A program made the translations under genes and the position numbers. A DNA stretch of 6,362 nt, from the NCBI GenBank assembly GCA_945861255.1, contig CAMAUG010000229.1, forward strand, positions 1 through 6,362, given 5' to 3'. The stretch's first letter is position 1, and the number at the start of each line of letters is the position of its first letter. The notes under the pieces were generated by a model, which did no database searches, had not been told where the DNA came from, and worked only from the letters and a program-made list of their open reading frames with translations. This DNA is from Candidatus Sulfopaludibacter sp. SbA3 (lineage in GTDB: Bacteria > Acidobacteriota > Terriglobia > Bryobacterales > Bryobacteraceae). Positions 6,198 through 6,362 of the stretch are shown here, in pieces.

Positions 6198-6362
6198 ATG
6201 GCCGACTGGAGAGAACACGGAATCCGCGTCGTTCGCGCGGGCGAGTTGGACGCCAATACGCCGCAGACTCCCGGCATGACGCGCGCGGCCGCCATCACGC
6301 ACGCGCGCACCGGAGCGAGCAGGCTATGGGCCGGCACAGTGGTGGTGCAGCCCGCCGCGCGC
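6198..6362 (+). CDS. Cupin domain protein, N-terminal part (3' partial)
   Basis: The ATG at 6198 lies four bases after the stop of the S46 gene and opens a frame of 55 codons that runs off the right edge: MADWREHGIRVVRAGELDAN, then TPQTPGMTRAAAITHA and a strand-like LWAGTVVVQP. This pattern (D-W-x-x-H-G-x-x-V-V, then N-T-P-Q-T-P-G-M-x-R-A-A-A-I) is one I associate with the start of cytoplasmic single-domain cupins, with the His-rich motif 1 expected just beyond the window. No signal peptide is seen. GGGAG at 6178-6182 is 15 bases upstream, too far for an ideal ribosome binding site, so translational coupling to the peptidase gene is likely. The metal-binding motifs are not in view, so the assignment rests on the N-terminus alone. 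Confidence 0.6.
   Translation, partial: MADWREHGIRVVRAGELDANTPQTPGMTRAAAITHARTGASRLWAGTVVVQPAAR

Overview
The window (GC-rich, roughly 60 percent by eye) reads as ordinary chromosomal DNA of an acidobacterium, most likely of the Solibacter/Bryobacter type. The grounds are the C-terminal part of a large TonB-dependent, Oar-like outer-membrane receptor with the terminal signature common in that phylum, a secreted S46 dipeptidyl-peptidase, and small cupin genes beside them. This placement is inferred from protein character only; no phylogenetic marker such as rRNA is present.

Layout from left to right. Bases 3-1277 (+) hold the 3' part of a TonB-dependent receptor gene that enters from the left edge. 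Bases 1363-1806 (+) encode a small exported cupin. Bases 1807-2098 hold no convincing gene, only a short GC hairpin right after the cupin. Bases 2099-2343 (+) hold a frameshifted, toxin-less remnant of a Phd/YefM-type antitoxin gene; its tail overlaps the 3' end of a convergent gene for a CPBP (CAAX protease/bacteriocin-processing type) membrane protein at 2327-3106 (-). A class II tRNA-Ser(GGA) with encoded CCA lies at 3249-3338 (-). A secreted 241-residue protein of unrecognised family is at 3399-4124 (-). Only 14 bp from its start codon, and divergent from it, begins a complete S46 peptidase gene at 4139-6193 (+). Four bases after its stop, a second cupin gene starts at 6198 and runs off the right edge.

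How the parts may work together. The receptor, the exported cupin, the secreted unknown protein and the S46 exopeptidase all belong to the cell envelope and fit a scavenging lifestyle. The S46 enzyme keeps the whole catalytic triad and carries Arg at the position that separates DPP11-type (Asp/Glu in P1) from DPP7-type (Gly) enzymes, so acidic dipeptide release in the periplasm is the most specific functional prediction here. The S46 gene and the following cupin are probably co-transcribed.

I found no CRISPR array, insertion sequence, phage module or clear multi-gene defence system. The points most worth a second look are the 14-bp divergent start region with no Shine-Dalgarno on either side, the broken antitoxin, and the unassigned secreted protein.
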